Assembly (NCBI GenBank): GCA_029933365.1
Contig: JAOZOH010000060.1
Location: 1-16,904, forward strand
DNA: 16,904 bases
Direction: 5' to 3'
Source: Desulfuromusa sp.
GTDB lineage: Bacteria > Desulfobacterota > Desulfuromonadia > Desulfuromonadales > Geopsychrobacteraceae
Part shown: positions 6,752 to 14,301 of the stretch, one piece after another
How positions within the stretch are numbered: the first letter of the stretch is position 1
Layout of the letters: the number at the start of each line of letters is the position of its first letter
Translations under genes and position numbers: made by a program
The notes under the pieces: generated by a model
Databases searched by the model: none
What the model was told of the DNA's origin: nothing
The model's input: the letters and a program-made list of their open reading frames with translations, nothing else

Positions 6752-6799
6752 AAAATCCCCTCTAACTCCCCTTTGACAAAGGGGATTAAGGGGGATTTT
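6752..6799. repeat. Palindromic REP-like repeat between metH and rubredoxin
   Basis: The outer arms AAAATCCCC (6752-6760) and GGGGATTTT (6791-6799) enclose an inner hairpin CCCCTTT-GAC-AAAGGGG (6768-6784). I recall similar CCCCTTTGNCAAAGGGG palindromes as dispersed repeats in many bacterial genomes. On the minus strand the outer arm ends in GGGGATTTTT, so the structure could also end the methionine synthase transcript. Confidence 0.75.
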
Positions 6800-6804
6800 A
6801 CGAA

Positions 6805-9234
6805 CTACACCGCAAAGTACTTAGCTTGGGGGTGATGAACAACAATCGCCGAAGTACTCATTTCTGGAACCATTTCAAAAGACTCAGTTAAACTGATCCC
6901 GATTTCTTCCGGATGCAACAGCTCAAACAGCGGGCCATGGGCTCCCAGATCGGGACAGGCGGGGTACCCAAAACCGTAGCGCGAACCTTGATATCCCTGT
7001 GCGACATAGGTATCCATATTGCCACGATTCTGTTGAATTCCCATTTCTATGCGCATTTTTTCATGCCAGTATTCCGCCAGAGCGTCGGTCAGCTCAACCC
7101 CAAGACCATGCAACATCAGGTAATCGTGATAACTGTCTGATTCGTAGAGCTGTTTGGTTCTTTCTGCCAGTTTGTGGCCCAGAGTAACGACAAAAAATCC
7201 AACTTTATCGCCACCCTCTTCTCCATTACGTAAGTAATCAGCGATACAAAGACCGGGAGCATTCGTCTGCCGGGGAAAACTGAAGATCTTTTCCCCGGAA
7301 TCGCTGCTAATCAGCAAACTATCACCTTCACTGACGCAATCAAAATAGCCATAGACCACTTTTGGCTGTAGCCAACCTTCATTCAATGACTGATCTTTTA
7401 ACCGCTGAAAAAGAGGGATAACAGTATTATTGTTCAGCTCTGCATAATCTTCTTTTGCCATTTTTCCGCGTCGATAGCCCCAGCGTCCCCTGAATAAAGC
7501 AGCCTCATTGAGGTAGCTGAACATTTTCTCAGCATCAATATCCGTGACTGTCTTACGTCCCACAAAAGGAACTGTTGGCGGACTGAAAGAACGATCTAAA
7601 ACCTCCTGTTGTGGACTCGGGCGATTTTTAGTAATCGTACTTTCTTCCCATTGGGTTGATATCAATTTTCCAGCTTCAAAGTCACGAATCGCTTTCAAAC
7701 CGGCGAAAGCATCAGCACAATAGACGACCGGCTGTTGATAATTAGGGGCACAATCAACTGCGACAAACTTGGTCGTCAATGCTGCCCCACCCAGCAGAAC
7801 CGGTTGTGCCAGCCCAGCCGCCTGAAACTGACTTAAACTATCCTTCATTAACAATGCTGATTTCACTAATAACCCAGACAGACCAACAACATCAACCTGT
7901 AACTCCTTAGCTTTGTTAATAATCTCTTCAGCAGGCACTTTGATACCAATATTATGCACCTTGTAACCATTATTCGTCAGAATGATGTCAACCAGATTTT
8001 TGCCAATGTCGTGGACATCCCCAGCGACTGTTGCCAACAAGATAGAAGTTTTGCCCTCATCAGCCAATTTTTCCATATAAGGTTCTAACAGATTGACACT
8101 TTGCTTCATTGTTTCTGCCGACTGCAGGACAAACGGCAACAACAGATCGCCACGACCAAATAATTCACCAACTTCACGCATCGCCGGAACCAGCAAATTA
8201 TTAATGATATCCAAAGGTTGCCAACGCCCACGCAGTGTTGTAAGGAGATCCTCCAACCCCTCCTTCTCCCCCTTGAGAACCTTTTGACGCAGAAGCTCTT
8301 CAGCCATAAGGGTCTCTTCTCCGTCACTATCATCCTGCTCAACGGCTTGTTCAAAATAGTCAATGAAAGCCATCAGAGCTTCGGGATGGCGGTTAAACAG
8401 CAGATCGGAACAAATCTTACGATCTTCTTCACTGATTGACGCGTAAGGGAGAACTTTTGCGGCATCAACAATCGCAGTATTCAAACCAGCTTCGACGGCT
8501 TCATGCAGAAATATCGAATTTAGAACCTTGCGTGCCGCCGGACGCAGACCAAAACTGATATTGCTGATTCCCAGAGTAAAGCCAACCCCGGGTAGCTCCT
8601 GTTTGACCAGCTTGATCGCTTTCAGGGTTTCAATCGCGGCATCGCGCATGGTTTCGTCACCGGAACCAACGGTAAAGGTGAGTAGATCAAACAGGATATC
8701 CTGCGGGCGCAAACCATGCTTATTAACAGCCAACTCATAAATGTCTTTGGCGACAGCCAACTTCTTGTCGCAGGTAAGTGCCATCCCTTCCGGATTGATG
8801 GTCAGAGCCACAACTGCCGCACCATATTTCTTTGCCAGACGGCAGATACGGTCCAGATTTGCGCCACCGTCTTCCAAGTTGATCGAATTGATAATCGCCC
8901 GTCCGGGGTAGAGCGGTAATACCAACTCCAGAGTATCCGGGCTGGTTGAATCAAACATCAATGGTGCCTTACAAGAGCCGGAGAACAACTTGATCAATTG
9001 CAGCATATCTGCCGCTTCATCACGACCAGCGTAAGCGACACAAAGATCCAGAACTTGTGCACCTCGTGCTTCCTGATCCAGAGCAACTTTGAGACAGGCA
9101 TCCCAATCCTCTGAAAGCAGCGCCTCTTTGAACGCCTTTGAGCCGTTAGGATTGCAGCGTTCACCAATTAATAAGGGAGGGATTTCCTGATGGAGTTCAA
9201 CGGCCTGATAAAGGCTGGCAACAGAGGCTTTCAT
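6805..9234 (-). CDS. metH: Cobalamin-dependent methionine synthase, folate/B12/activation part
   Basis: These 809 residues correspond to the last three modules of MetH. A methyltetrahydrofolate-binding TIM barrel lies at about 19-285, beginning IGERCNPNGS where most MetH proteins have ERTNVTGS. The B12 module comprises a helical cap near 310-390 and a Rossmann domain with DVHDIGKN, where H408 is the lower cobalt ligand. The AdoMet-dependent reactivation domain lies at about 550-809, with SRYGFGYPACPDL near 751-763 and IGISLTESFEM near 778-788. It moves a methyl group from methyltetrahydrofolate via cobalamin to homocysteine, and re-methylates oxidised B12. The homocysteine module is missing here and is encoded by the next gene upstream, overlapping by 4 bases. 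The ATG at 9234 has its own site, GGGAGGT, about 6 bases upstream, inside the partner gene. The split thus looks natural and translationally coupled. Confidence 0.95.
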   Translation of the reverse strand: MKASVASLYQAVELHQEIPPLLIGERCNPNGSKAFKEALLSEDWDACLKVALDQEARGAQVLDLCVAYAGRDEAADMLQLIKLFSGSCKAPLMFDSTSPDTLELVLPLYPGRAIINSINLEDGGANLDRICRLAKKYGAAVVALTINPEGMALTCDKKLAVAKDIYELAVNKHGLRPQDILFDLLTFTVGSGDETMRDAAIETLKAIKLVKQELPGVGFTLGISNISFGLRPAARKVLNSIFLHEAVEAGLNTAIVDAAKVLPYASISEEDRKICSDLLFNRHPEALMAFIDYFEQAVEQDDSDGEETLMAEELLRQKVLKGEKEGLEDLLTTLRGRWQPLDIINNLLVPAMREVGELFGRGDLLLPFVLQSAETMKQSVNLLEPYMEKLADEGKTSILLATVAGDVHDIGKNLVDIILTNNGYKVHNIGIKVPAEEIINKAKELQVDVVGLSGLLVKSALLMKDSLSQFQAAGLAQPVLLGGAALTTKFVAVDCAPNYQQPVVYCADAFAGLKAIRDFEAGKLISTQWEESTITKNRPSPQQEVLDRSFSPPTVPFVGRKTVTDIDAEKMFSYLNEAALFRGRWGYRRGKMAKEDYAELNNNTVIPLFQRLKDQSLNEGWLQPKVVYGYFDCVSEGDSLLISSDSGEKIFSFPRQTNAPGLCIADYLRNGEEGGDKVGFFVVTLGHKLAERTKQLYESDSYHDYLMLHGLGVELTDALAEYWHEKMRIEMGIQQNRGNMDTYVAQGYQGSRYGFGYPACPDLGAHGPLFELLHPEEIGISLTESFEMVPEMSTSAIVVHHPQAKYFAV

Positions 9235-10154
9235 GCCGACACCTCCCGCTGTTTAGGCTGAACACCGTCAAGACGTTTGACCAGTGCCGCAATATGCGTC
9301 GGGCTGGTACCACAACAACCACCGACAATACTGACCCCCTGATTAACGACAAACTGAGACATCTGTTCGGCATAATCTTCAGGACTAAGTGGATAGTGGG
9401 TCTGACCGTTAACCACCTCCGGCAAACCCTGATTGGGAATCACAGAGATCCGCCGTGGCCAGTTTTCACTCAGATATTTAATATGCGACATCATATCCTG
9501 TGGTCCTGTCGCACAGTTGAGTCCCAGAGAAAACAGGGGGAAGGGCTCCAACGTCGCCACCACAGCAGCAATATCGGAACCGACCAGCATGGTTCCCTGC
9601 TGTTCAATCGTGACAGAGGCCATCACCGGTATGGCGTCATTCACAGTCTCCAAAACCTCAAATGCCGCAACCAGAGCTGTCTTGGTTTGCAGCAGATCCT
9701 GACAGGTTTCAATAATCAGACAATCAACTCCGGCCTCCAGCAATGCTTCAACCTGTTCTCGCGTTGCCGCAGCCAGATCAGCAACGCTGATATGCCCCAA
9801 GGATGGCAACTTGGTTCCCGGCCCAACCGACCCGGCAACGTATTTATCCGCCCTCCCCGCAATTGCCCGCCTCGAATTTTCAACGGCACGGGTATTGATT
9901 TCCTTCACTTTATCCTGCAAGCCATACTCTGCCAGCACCACCCGAGAAGCTCCAAAAGTATCGGTCTCCAGCACCATAGCTCCGGCATCCAGCATACTTT
10001 TATGAAATTGAATAATATGGTCCGGGGCCGAAAGATTGAGGACTTCGTTGCACCCCTCACATCCCGACCAGTCTTTTTCAGTGATATCCAGCAACTGTAA
10101 ATTGGTTCCGCAAGCCCCATCAAAAATGAGTAACGGTTGTTCTGTAAATGTCAT
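9231..10154 (-). CDS. Homocysteine S-methyltransferase domain protein (MetH N-terminal module)
   Basis: This 307-residue TIM-barrel protein of the homocysteine methyltransferase family carries the zinc ligands C214 (in GLNCATGP), C280 and C281 (in GGCCGTSP). It begins LLIFDGACGTNLQ, matching the family's DGAxGT start. It binds and activates homocysteine as a zinc thiolate, which is then methylated from methylcobalamin on the partner encoded immediately downstream. Together the two (307 + 809 residues) cover all MetH modules, slightly shorter than the single-chain enzyme of about 1,200 residues. It could alternatively act alone on S-methylmethionine, but the 4-base overlap with the B12 part argues for a split MetH. 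AGGA lies about 12 bases before the ATG, which is a weak site. A MITE-like element sits about 50 bases upstream. Confidence 0.93.
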   Translation of the reverse strand: MTFTEQPLLIFDGACGTNLQLLDITEKDWSGCEGCNEVLNLSAPDHIIQFHKSMLDAGAMVLETDTFGASRVVLAEYGLQDKVKEINTRAVENSRRAIAGRADKYVAGSVGPGTKLPSLGHISVADLAAATREQVEALLEAGVDCLIIETCQDLLQTKTALVAAFEVLETVNDAIPVMASVTIEQQGTMLVGSDIAAVVATLEPFPLFSLGLNCATGPQDMMSHIKYLSENWPRRISVIPNQGLPEVVNGQTHYPLSPEDYAEQMSQFVVNQGVSIVGGCCGTSPTHIAALVKRLDGVQPKQREVSA

Positions 10155-10200
10155 TTTATTTCTATCCTGATTTTTTCGAAATTAATATTAGTTCAAAAAA

Positions 10201-10371
10201 CTCCTAGGAGGTTGTCGGTCTTTGCGAATCGTAGCGAGAAATCGACCGCTTGAGGGCAGATTTTCGTAGATTTGAGAGCGAATAGCACCGCTATTTGTCG
10301 AAAATATACGGAAATATGAACCGATCAGGCGATTTCGCAGTAGATTCTTGTAAAGTCAGACAATCTCCTAG
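10201..10371. repeat. MITE-like palindromic element of about 170 bp
   Basis: The ends form inverted repeats: CTAGGAGGTTGTC (10204-10216) against GACAATCTCCTAG (10359-10371), with one mismatch. The similarity continues inward imperfectly for about 40 bases; both arms contain a form of GACTTTnC...GAATCnTnnnGCGA. The middle holds a further hairpin around AATAGC-ACC-GCTATT (10281-10295). There is no open reading frame of note. Both termini carry CTAG, which could be part of the repeat or a target duplication. The whole could fold into one long hairpin on either strand. It fills most of the space between the divergent methionine synthase and MshEN-GAF genes (10155-10452), where I see no riboswitch. 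Confidence 0.7.
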
Positions 10372-10452
10372 CTGTGAACAATGAAACAATTTCCCTATTT
10401 TTGCAAATATTTGTTAATATTCATCCATCAATTCCGTGATGGGAGGAAAATT

Positions 10453-11619
10453 GTGAGTTCAACAAACCAGCAATCTGGCACCAATTCCTCACCACGCCGC
10501 TTGGGAGAATGTCTTCAAGCTGCAGGATTATTAAATTCGGATCAACTTGATGAAGCAATTGAATATCAATGTATCTACGGAGGGAAACTCGGTACCAGCC
10601 TGATTGAACTCGGCCTGCTTGACGAAGATCAATTAGCAAAAACCCTCAGTCAGCAATTACAACTCCATTATATTAAATCTGAGCTATTAATGCATGTGCC
10701 CGCTTCGGTGCTGGCCCTTGTCCCGAGAAAAACCGCTCTTAAATATCAAATTGTCCCCTACCGGGAAGACGGCAAAAAACTTTATGTCGCCATGAATGAA
10801 GTTTCCAATCTGACAATTATTGATGAATTATCTTTTCAGCTGGATCACATTATCGTCCCCCTGGCAATCCCGGAAGTCCGCCTTATGCTGGCACTACAAA
10901 GGCATTATGGCATGCTTCTTTCGCCACGTTTTGAAACTTTAGCCAAGCAGATGAACCGTAGGTTGTTGGCAGCACAGAAGAAATATTCCATACAACAGAT
11001 AGACAGAAAAGCGGAATTAAAACCAGAAGAACCGACCGAGAACGTTGCAGCATGGCCGCTCTTGGGGGATGAAAAATATGCAGGGGAAGAACCGACCGAT
11101 GAGAATTATTTTGCCAGCAAATCAATTACAACAGAGGAACCTTCTCTCCGTTTGCTACAGCAATTAGCTGAGGCGAAACAGCGTGACGATATCGCTACTG
11201 CCATTATCGATTATCTCAAAAAAGACTTCCCCGACTGCGCCCTGTTGATGGTCCGTGCTGATACGGCCTTCGGTTGGCTGGCTGCCAACAACAAAACAGC
11301 GCAAATTTTTGCCCATATCAGTATCCCGATCCAGGAGAATTCTGTATTTAATCTGGTTGCGAAAAATCATTCTCTCTACTTGGGGCCTGTCAGCAATTCG
11401 CTACAAAATCACAAGATACTTGACTACTTTGCATCCAATCCTCCTGTCAATGCCTTGGTCATCCCCCTGATGGTACGCAACCGACTGGTCAGCATCCTCT
11501 ATATACAGGGGCAACTTGAAGATCTTGAACGCCGTTTAGTTGAGATACAAAATATTGTTGATAAAGCTGAAATGTCTTTCAAGCTACTGATTATGAGAAA
11601 CAAAATCCTGACAGCCTGA
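10453..11619 (+). CDS. Free-standing MshEN (cyclic-di-GMP-binding) domain fused to a GAF-like domain
   Basis: This 388-residue protein carries an N-terminal MshEN/T2SSE-N domain (about 14-165), normally found in front of type II secretion or pilus ATPases. Two 24-residue c-di-GMP motifs are intact. The first runs R16-Q39 (RLGECL...G..L...L......Q) and the second K45-Q68 (KLGTSL...G), separated by exactly five residues (CIYGG), as in experimentally defined MshEN sites. An acidic linker with two EEPT repeats follows, then a GAF-like domain (about 230-388, ending with NALVIPLMVRNRLVSILYI). No ATPase Walker motifs are present. I chose the GTG at 10453 because GGAGG lies 6 bases upstream; an in-frame ATG at 10381 has no such site and adds a poorly matching extension. 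Its neighbours are c-di-GMP synthases, so it is probably a c-di-GMP reader. Confidence 0.87.
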   Translation: MSSTNQQSGTNSSPRRLGECLQAAGLLNSDQLDEAIEYQCIYGGKLGTSLIELGLLDEDQLAKTLSQQLQLHYIKSELLMHVPASVLALVPRKTALKYQIVPYREDGKKLYVAMNEVSNLTIIDELSFQLDHIIVPLAIPEVRLMLALQRHYGMLLSPRFETLAKQMNRRLLAAQKKYSIQQIDRKAELKPEEPTENVAAWPLLGDEKYAGEEPTDENYFASKSITTEEPSLRLLQQLAEAKQRDDIATAIIDYLKKDFPDCALLMVRADTAFGWLAANNKTAQIFAHISIPIQENSVFNLVAKNHSLYLGPVSNSLQNHKILDYFASNPPVNALVIPLMVRNRLVSILYIQGQLEDLERRLVEIQNIVDKAEMSFKLLIMRNKILTA

Positions 11620-11625
11620 TTGAAA

Positions 11626-12417
11626 ATGGATAATTCAATCTCAAATTATGATCTAAACTTTGTAAAAAAACTCCAGCATGGTTTAACGGCTAAGGCTGAA
11701 GAACTTTTCCAGCTGATACTGGATCCTGATCTGGAATTTCTCCAGACTCTGCTCAAAAACCCTCAGCTCAATGAGGATCATCTGCTCGCCCTGCTGAAAC
11801 GGCGCGATCTATCTGCAGAACTGCTCAACACCATCCACAAAAAGTACAAACATTCAACCAGCCATCGGCTGGTTCTTGCTCTGGTCAAAAATCCTGTCAC
11901 TTCAGGAACACTGATCCGCAATTTGCTGCCCCAACTACGACTTTTTGAACTGGTCGATCTCATCTATCTGCCCGGTGCCACTCCCGATCAAAAACTGGCA
12001 GCAGAGCGAACGATCCAACAAAGGTTACCAACCACTCCTCTTGGTAATAAAATTACCCTAGCTCGGCGAGGAACGGCAAACATGGTTGCAGAACTGTTGA
12101 AAGATGGTCACCCACAACTCTTTGAAGTTTGTCTCAGTAACCCATGTCTTAAAGAAGCAGCCATTTACCAATTTTTACGCGGGGCAACGGCCAGCGCAGA
12201 AACCATCTCAATGGTTGCCCGGCACAATCGTTGGAACCAGCGCCCGAACCTACGGCTGGCCATTCTGAAAAATACCAAGACCCCCGAAGTCTGGTTCACC
12301 CTCTGGTTACCCAAAATGCACCGTCATCTTCTTAAACAGTTGTTAGCCGGTTGCCGGTCGAATCCGCAGCGGAAACGTTTGATTGAAGTAGAATTGAAAA
12401 AACGTGGTGGAATTTAA
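11626..12417 (+). CDS. Alpha-helical repeat protein of unknown function
   Basis: This 263-residue protein is predicted to be almost entirely helical, with loosely repeated units of the form L..LLKNP.....LL.LL. Examples are TLLKNPQLNEDHLLALLKR near the start, LALVKNPVTSGTLIRNLL, VCLSNPCLKEAAIYQFLRG, and LAILKNTKTPEVWFTLWLP. This resembles HEAT-like or leucine-rich-variant repeats that form protein-binding solenoids. There is no signal peptide or enzymatic motif, and the C-terminus is strongly basic. The ATG at 11626 is 6 bases after the MshEN-GAF stop; a TTG at 11620 is an alternative. Both lack a clear ribosome-binding site, so translation is probably coupled. A scaffold role for the c-di-GMP reader encoded just before it is plausible but unproven. 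Confidence 0.8.
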   Translation: MDNSISNYDLNFVKKLQHGLTAKAEELFQLILDPDLEFLQTLLKNPQLNEDHLLALLKRRDLSAELLNTIHKKYKHSTSHRLVLALVKNPVTSGTLIRNLLPQLRLFELVDLIYLPGATPDQKLAAERTIQQRLPTTPLGNKITLARRGTANMVAELLKDGHPQLFEVCLSNPCLKEAAIYQFLRGATASAETISMVARHNRWNQRPNLRLAILKNTKTPEVWFTLWLPKMHRHLLKQLLAGCRSNPQRKRLIEVELKKRGGI

Positions 12418-12478
12418 CAGAGTATAGCGAAAATTTCAGGGGGCTTGCCCCGAAATTTTCGCGACACTCTGTTAAATT
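12411..12478. terminator. Large interrupted palindrome overlapping the helical-protein stop codon
   Basis: AATTTAACAGAGT (12411-12423) pairs exactly with 12466-12478. Inside, after a 4/4 mismatch, CGAAAATTTC (12428-12437) pairs exactly with 12452-12461, topped by GGGG/CCCC. The 68-base hairpin includes the TAA stop at 12415-12417. It probably ends transcription of the upstream pair, although the following tract is A/T-mixed rather than a pure T run. Its size and symmetry would also fit a dispersed palindromic repeat. Confidence 0.7.
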
Positions 12479-12496
12479 AATAATTATCAATTATTA
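12478..12496. promoter_or_regulatory. AT-rich dyad, possible operator
   Basis: TAATAATT-ATC-AATTATTA is a perfect 8-3-8 inverted repeat in the region before the small peptide and the HDOD-GGDEF gene. It could bind a dimeric regulator, but in AT-rich DNA such symmetry can arise by chance. Apart from it and the small ORF at 12599, I see nothing definite between 12479 and 12748. Confidence 0.3.
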
Positions 12497-12598
12497 TCTT
12501 TTATTAAATCTCACTTTTGTGTATAGTTACTAACCGTATAAAATATTAGGTCTGGATAAATCCGAGAATATTTAAAAGCAACAACGCCGGAGAAAGAA

Positions 12599-12694
12599 AT
12601 GAGCTTTAGTAAAAACGATGTCATAATGATATTCTTAGTTCTATTAGCTTTGGCATTAGCATCCATACCGGTTCAAGCAGCACCATTTTATTAA
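12599..12694 (+). CDS. Candidate 31-residue exported or membrane peptide
   Basis: This short frame encodes MSFSKNDVIMIFLVLLALAL followed by ASIPVQAAPFY. It has a polar start, a hydrophobic core of about 15 residues and an Ala-x-Ala-like end, which is the shape of a signal peptide or single membrane helix with almost nothing behind it. GGAG lies 6 bases before the ATG. It sits 54 bases before the first HDOD-GGDEF gene and after the large palindrome, so it may share that gene's transcript. It could be a leader peptide, a small membrane peptide, or chance. No family is recognised. Confidence 0.45.
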   Translation: MSFSKNDVIMIFLVLLALALASIPVQAAPFY

Positions 12695-12748
12695 AAATTA
12701 AACTGATTTTACGAATTCCAAACCATCTAAGTACAAATAGGTTTACTG

Positions 12749-14281
12749 ATGGATAATGATCAAATCCAGGAGTTGATTGAAAATGAGATCACCCTCCCCT
12801 CTCCCCCTGCAATTGCGGTGCAGATTCTCAACACTGTGCAAAAGGAAGAAGCGGCTTTAAGTGAATTGGTAAATATTATCTCAGCAGACCCGGCGTTGAC
12901 CGGGAAAATGCTGCAGATTGCCAATTCGGGTTTCTATGCCTTAAAGACCGAAGTAACCAGTATTGACAGAGCGTTATCGGTACTTGGCACCAATGTCATT
13001 AAAAATATAGCGCTCTCTTTTGTTATCGCCACCGACTTACGTGAAGAAAAACAATCCGGGTTCGATTTTGATGACTATTGGCGCCGCTCTGTTACTTCTG
13101 CTGTTGCTGCAAAGCTTTTGACACAACAACTGGGGCAAAAAGATGATGATATCTTCGTCACGGCACTGCTGCATAATATTGGCATGCTGGTTCTTTTTAT
13201 GCACAAAAGAAATGACTACAGTGAACTGCTGAAAGAGGCCTCTCTTACTGAAAAAACATTGACTGATCTAGAGCATGCCAGATATAACTTTAACCATCAA
13301 CAGGTTGGTTCAACTCTTATCAACAAATGGAACCTTCCAGATTCTATCTCTGAACCCATCGGATACCATCACAATCCTGAATCAGCTCCGGAAGGCAGTC
13401 AGAAAACTGCTCAAATCCTGCAGTTCGCCGATCAGTTTTCTGCAATCTATAATGAAGTCGATACCGCAGAAAAAGTACGGCTACTCCAGGGACAGCTGGA
13501 TGAAAATTATTCTTTTAGTGAGGATCAGATTCGCTCACTTCTGGATGATGTCGCGGCAAAAAGTGTTGAAATTTTAAAAACATTTGAAATTGAACCAGGA
13601 GATATGCGCCCCTATTCACAAATGCTTCAGGAAGCAAATGAAGAATTGGGTCGTCTAAATTTTTCCTATGAGCAATTAGTGATCGAACTGAAGGAAGCAA
13701 AAGAAAAATCAGAACGGCTAGCCAACAAGCTGAAAGATGCTAATTTACGCTTGAATGATCTGGCTTATACTGATGCTCTGACCGGGTTGTATAATCACCG
13801 TTATTTCCAAGATACTTTAAGCAGTGAACTGTCGAGAGCAGCCCGTTATCTGTCATCAGTTTCACTCCTTATCTTCGACCTCGATCATTTCAAACATGTC
13901 AATGACACCTATGGTCATCCTGCCGGAGATCAGGTACTGATCAATGTTGCCAAGGCAGTTCAAAAAACAGTCCGCCCCAGTGATATTGTTGCGCGTTATG
14001 GCGGCGAAGAATTTGTAGTGATTTTGCCTGAAACTGATATTTCCGGAGTTCAGGTTTTTGCAGCAAGACTGAGACGGAGTGTTGAAGGAATTACTACTCA
14101 GTTTGAAAATATGCAAATCAATGTCACGGTCAGTGTGGGGGGAACGACATTCAGCCCAGAGCGCCCGGAAGTGACTAAAGATATGTTAATTCAAACTGCC
14201 GATCACGGCCTTTATATGTCCAAAGAAAATGGTCGTAATCAAGTAACCATTCTTGAAACAGAGAAGGGTTCTTCTTCCTAA
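12749..14281 (+). CDS. HDOD-GGDEF diguanylate cyclase
   Basis: This 510-residue cytoplasmic protein has an HDOD domain at about 8-215, starting LPSPPAIAVQILNTVQ. A charged helical linker with coiled-coil character lies near 290-335. The GGDEF domain lies at about 340-505. The active-site motif is GGEEF (418-422), with metal-binding FDLD near 376-379. The product-inhibition motif RPSD lies five residues before GGEEF. It should therefore make c-di-GMP from two GTP and be feedback-inhibited. The HDOD domain has LLHNIG where true HD hydrolases have His-Asp, so it is probably a sensory or protein-binding module. It is followed 20 bases later by a close paralogue. The context of a c-di-GMP reader upstream supports a local signalling circuit. 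Confidence 0.93.
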   Translation: MDNDQIQELIENEITLPSPPAIAVQILNTVQKEEAALSELVNIISADPALTGKMLQIANSGFYALKTEVTSIDRALSVLGTNVIKNIALSFVIATDLREEKQSGFDFDDYWRRSVTSAVAAKLLTQQLGQKDDDIFVTALLHNIGMLVLFMHKRNDYSELLKEASLTEKTLTDLEHARYNFNHQQVGSTLINKWNLPDSISEPIGYHHNPESAPEGSQKTAQILQFADQFSAIYNEVDTAEKVRLLQGQLDENYSFSEDQIRSLLDDVAAKSVEILKTFEIEPGDMRPYSQMLQEANEELGRLNFSYEQLVIELKEAKEKSERLANKLKDANLRLNDLAYTDALTGLYNHRYFQDTLSSELSRAARYLSSVSLLIFDLDHFKHVNDTYGHPAGDQVLINVAKAVQKTVRPSDIVARYGGEEFVVILPETDISGVQVFAARLRRSVEGITTQFENMQINVTVSVGGTTFSPERPEVTKDMLIQTADHGLYMSKENGRNQVTILETEKGSSS

Positions 14282-14301
14282 ACACCAACAATGGAATCCT
14301 T

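Noticed and set aside
6539..6835. Plus-strand ORF of 98 codons
   Set aside because: It is antisense to the rubredoxin gene, and its end is just the translated palindromic repeat at 6752-6799.
9294..10100. Plus-strand ORF of 268 codons opposite the homocysteine methyltransferase gene
   Set aside because: It is the antisense shadow of a strongly conserved enzyme; its composition (rich in His, Arg, Gln) and lack of domains argue against coding.
10155..10452. Cobalamin or SAM riboswitch before the methionine synthase genes
   Set aside because: No B12 box or SAM-I core was found on the minus strand. The structure present is explained by the inverted-repeat element.
12541..12600. c-di-GMP (GEMM) riboswitch before the cyclase genes
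   Set aside because: AAAGCAACAACGCCGG is faintly reminiscent, but the conserved GGGACGCAAAGC-type core and paired helices are absent.
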